Of a DNA stretch of 64,000 bases, positions 63,196-64,000 are shown piece by piece. Positions within the stretch are counted from its first letter, which is position 1, and every line of letters begins with the position of its first letter. Under the pieces are notes generated by a model, which saw nothing but the letters and a program-made list of their open reading frames with translations, was not told the DNA's origin and ran no database searches. The translations under genes were made by a program, and so were the position numbers. This DNA comes from Nannocystis sp. (lineage in GTDB: Bacteria; Myxococcota_A; Polyangia; Nannocystales; Nannocystaceae). The stretch is taken from NCBI GenBank assembly GCA_016712315.1, contig JADJRG010000029.1, positions 744,001 to 808,000 on the forward strand, written 5' to 3'.

Positions 63196-64000
63196 TCACC
63201 GCGATCCGCGCGTAAGGAAGACGATCCCGACCACCACCGCGATCAACAGGATCACGAGGCTCGCGATCTTTACGGCGCTGTAGGGCCGTTCCCCCGCGAT
63301 CCCGCCCGTACGGGCGTTGACGGTCACGCGAAAGATCTTCTCGTGGTAGCGAAAGCTGGTGATCCACAGCGGCAGCAGGCAGTGCTTAAAAGTCACGCCC
63401 TCGTGGTGGACGACCATGCCGCTGATCCTCTGCTCGTCGCCGCCGATGTCGCGCCGGATCGTCGCCTCGATCTGCGGCGACATCCGCTCCTCAGCCCGCC
63501 GAAAGCCCGCCTCAAGGCCGAGCTTGTAGCGCTCGGTCACGAACCCGCTGAGGAACCCCGGATCGTAGGGACGCAGCTCGCGGAGATCCCAGGGCTCAAG
63601 CGCCTCGATCAGCTTGAGCGGCAAGCTCTCCGAGGCGCACACAAGGACGTCGTCGAAGTCGACGCTCACCACCCCCGAGGCGGGGTACCAGCGGGTCCTC
63701 TGCACCTGTCGCGTCTGCGTCTTCCCCTCGGCGTCCTTATAAGACTCGCTCACGTAGTAGTGCTCGCCGCGTTGCCCGCTGTAGCGGGTAGATGTCCGCG
63801 AGTCGTAGGTCCAGTACGGCAGGTAGACGCCGTCCAGCCCCTGCGCGCGGGCGCGCTTGCTCAGGTCTCCTGGCGCGAACCAGCGCGAGCGCACCCACGC
63901 GTCGAAGCGCTCCTTCGCCGCGCGCGCGTCGATCTTGAAGGGGAGCACCGAATCGGGCACGAAGATCGCCGCGTCGCGCTCCTGCACCAGCACCACCGGC
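63196..64000 (-). CDS. Membrane-anchored protein of the zinc-ribbon type (5' end beyond window)
   Basis: The frame is open to the window edge, so the N-terminus is missing. The visible 266 residues resemble a widespread family annotated as TFIIB-type zinc-ribbon or primosomal-N'-like proteins: VLPFKIDARAAKERFDAW, LDGVYLPYWTYDSRTSTRYSG, SLPLKLIEALEPWDL, and KHCLLPLWITSFRY. The C-terminus is one membrane helix (IASLVILLIAVVVGIVFL) with a short basic end. The expected N-terminal zinc ribbon would be outside the window. The function is unknown. Confidence 0.6.
   Translation of the reverse strand, partial: PVVLVQERDAAIFVPDSVLPFKIDARAAKERFDAWVRSRWFAPGDLSKRARAQGLDGVYLPYWTYDSRTSTRYSGQRGEHYYVSESYKDAEGKTQTRQVQRTRWYPASGVVSVDFDDVLVCASESLPLKLIEALEPWDLRELRPYDPGFLSGFVTERYKLGLEAGFRRAEERMSPQIEATIRRDIGGDEQRISGMVVHHEGVTFKHCLLPLWITSFRYHEKIFRVTVNARTGGIAGERPYSAVKIASLVILLIAVVVGIVFLTRGSR

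Overview
The window is a GC-rich chromosomal segment from a myxobacterium (phylum Myxococcota), most likely of the Nannocystaceae type (inference). The clues are a MYXO-CTERM surface-sorting tail (the M23 protein ending at 14629), three lipoproteins with Cys-rich DUF4215-type repeats behind Thr/Asp-rich linkers (1615, 58614, 59909), and eukaryote-like kinases with FHA/WD40 partners. Coding is dense, with many 4-bp start/stop overlaps. No insertion sequence, phage, CRISPR array or rRNA was seen. One tRNA gene, tRNA-Arg(CCT), lies at 17085-17158.

Layout. 2-3129: the 3' part of murJ, then a VWA lipoprotein. 3203-8880: a tightly overlapping four-gene unit. It encodes a 1000-aa aminotransferase-GNAT-pseudo-aminotransferase fusion, a C45-type Ntn acyltransferase/hydrolase, a second class III aminotransferase and a muconolactone-isomerase-like small protein. 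I cannot match it to a described pathway. 8862-10209: a cupin and a repeat-tailed lipoprotein on the minus strand. 10410-14560: lepA, then an enlarged lepB carrying about 460 extra residues inside the peptidase fold. 14629-16979: an M23 peptidase with MYXO-CTERM and a lipoprotein. 17320-24883: a kinase, an FHA-WD40 protein, an FHA-LysM-M74 murein endopeptidase and a pseudokinase, arranged convergently. 24950-33995 (minus): queA-tgt-yajC-secD-secF-recJ and a lipoprotein.

34105-38252 (plus): a secreted protein, a HEAT-like repeat protein and a PqqD-like/Memo fusion, followed by a convergent TetR regulator. 39166-40265: a small lipoprotein and a long-tailed HU protein sharing a bidirectional terminator. 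40345-51855 (minus): a 14-gene run, yceD-rpmF-plsX-fabD-fabG-acpP-fabF-rpiB-nrdR-ribD-ribE-ribBA-coaBC-udg, that links ribosome, fatty-acid, flavin and CoA metabolism. The GTP cyclohydrolase II half of RibBA lacks its zinc cysteines. 52017-55531: a giant aromatic-strand repeat protein whose reading frame breaks near 52201. 55535-57463: a ComEA-like protein and glyA. 57487-59909: two paralogous fibrinogen-like/DUF4215 lipoproteins. 59992-63147: a compact KS-CLF-DH-KR cassette resembling part of an aryl-polyene locus. The right edge cuts a zinc-ribbon/membrane-type protein.

The most promising undescribed biology is: the 3203-8880 operon with its pseudo-aminotransferase domain; the LepB interrupted by three tandem modules; the phospho-signalling locus joined to a transmembrane murein endopeptidase; and the giant repeat protein. 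Function calls rest on reading motifs, not on database searches.
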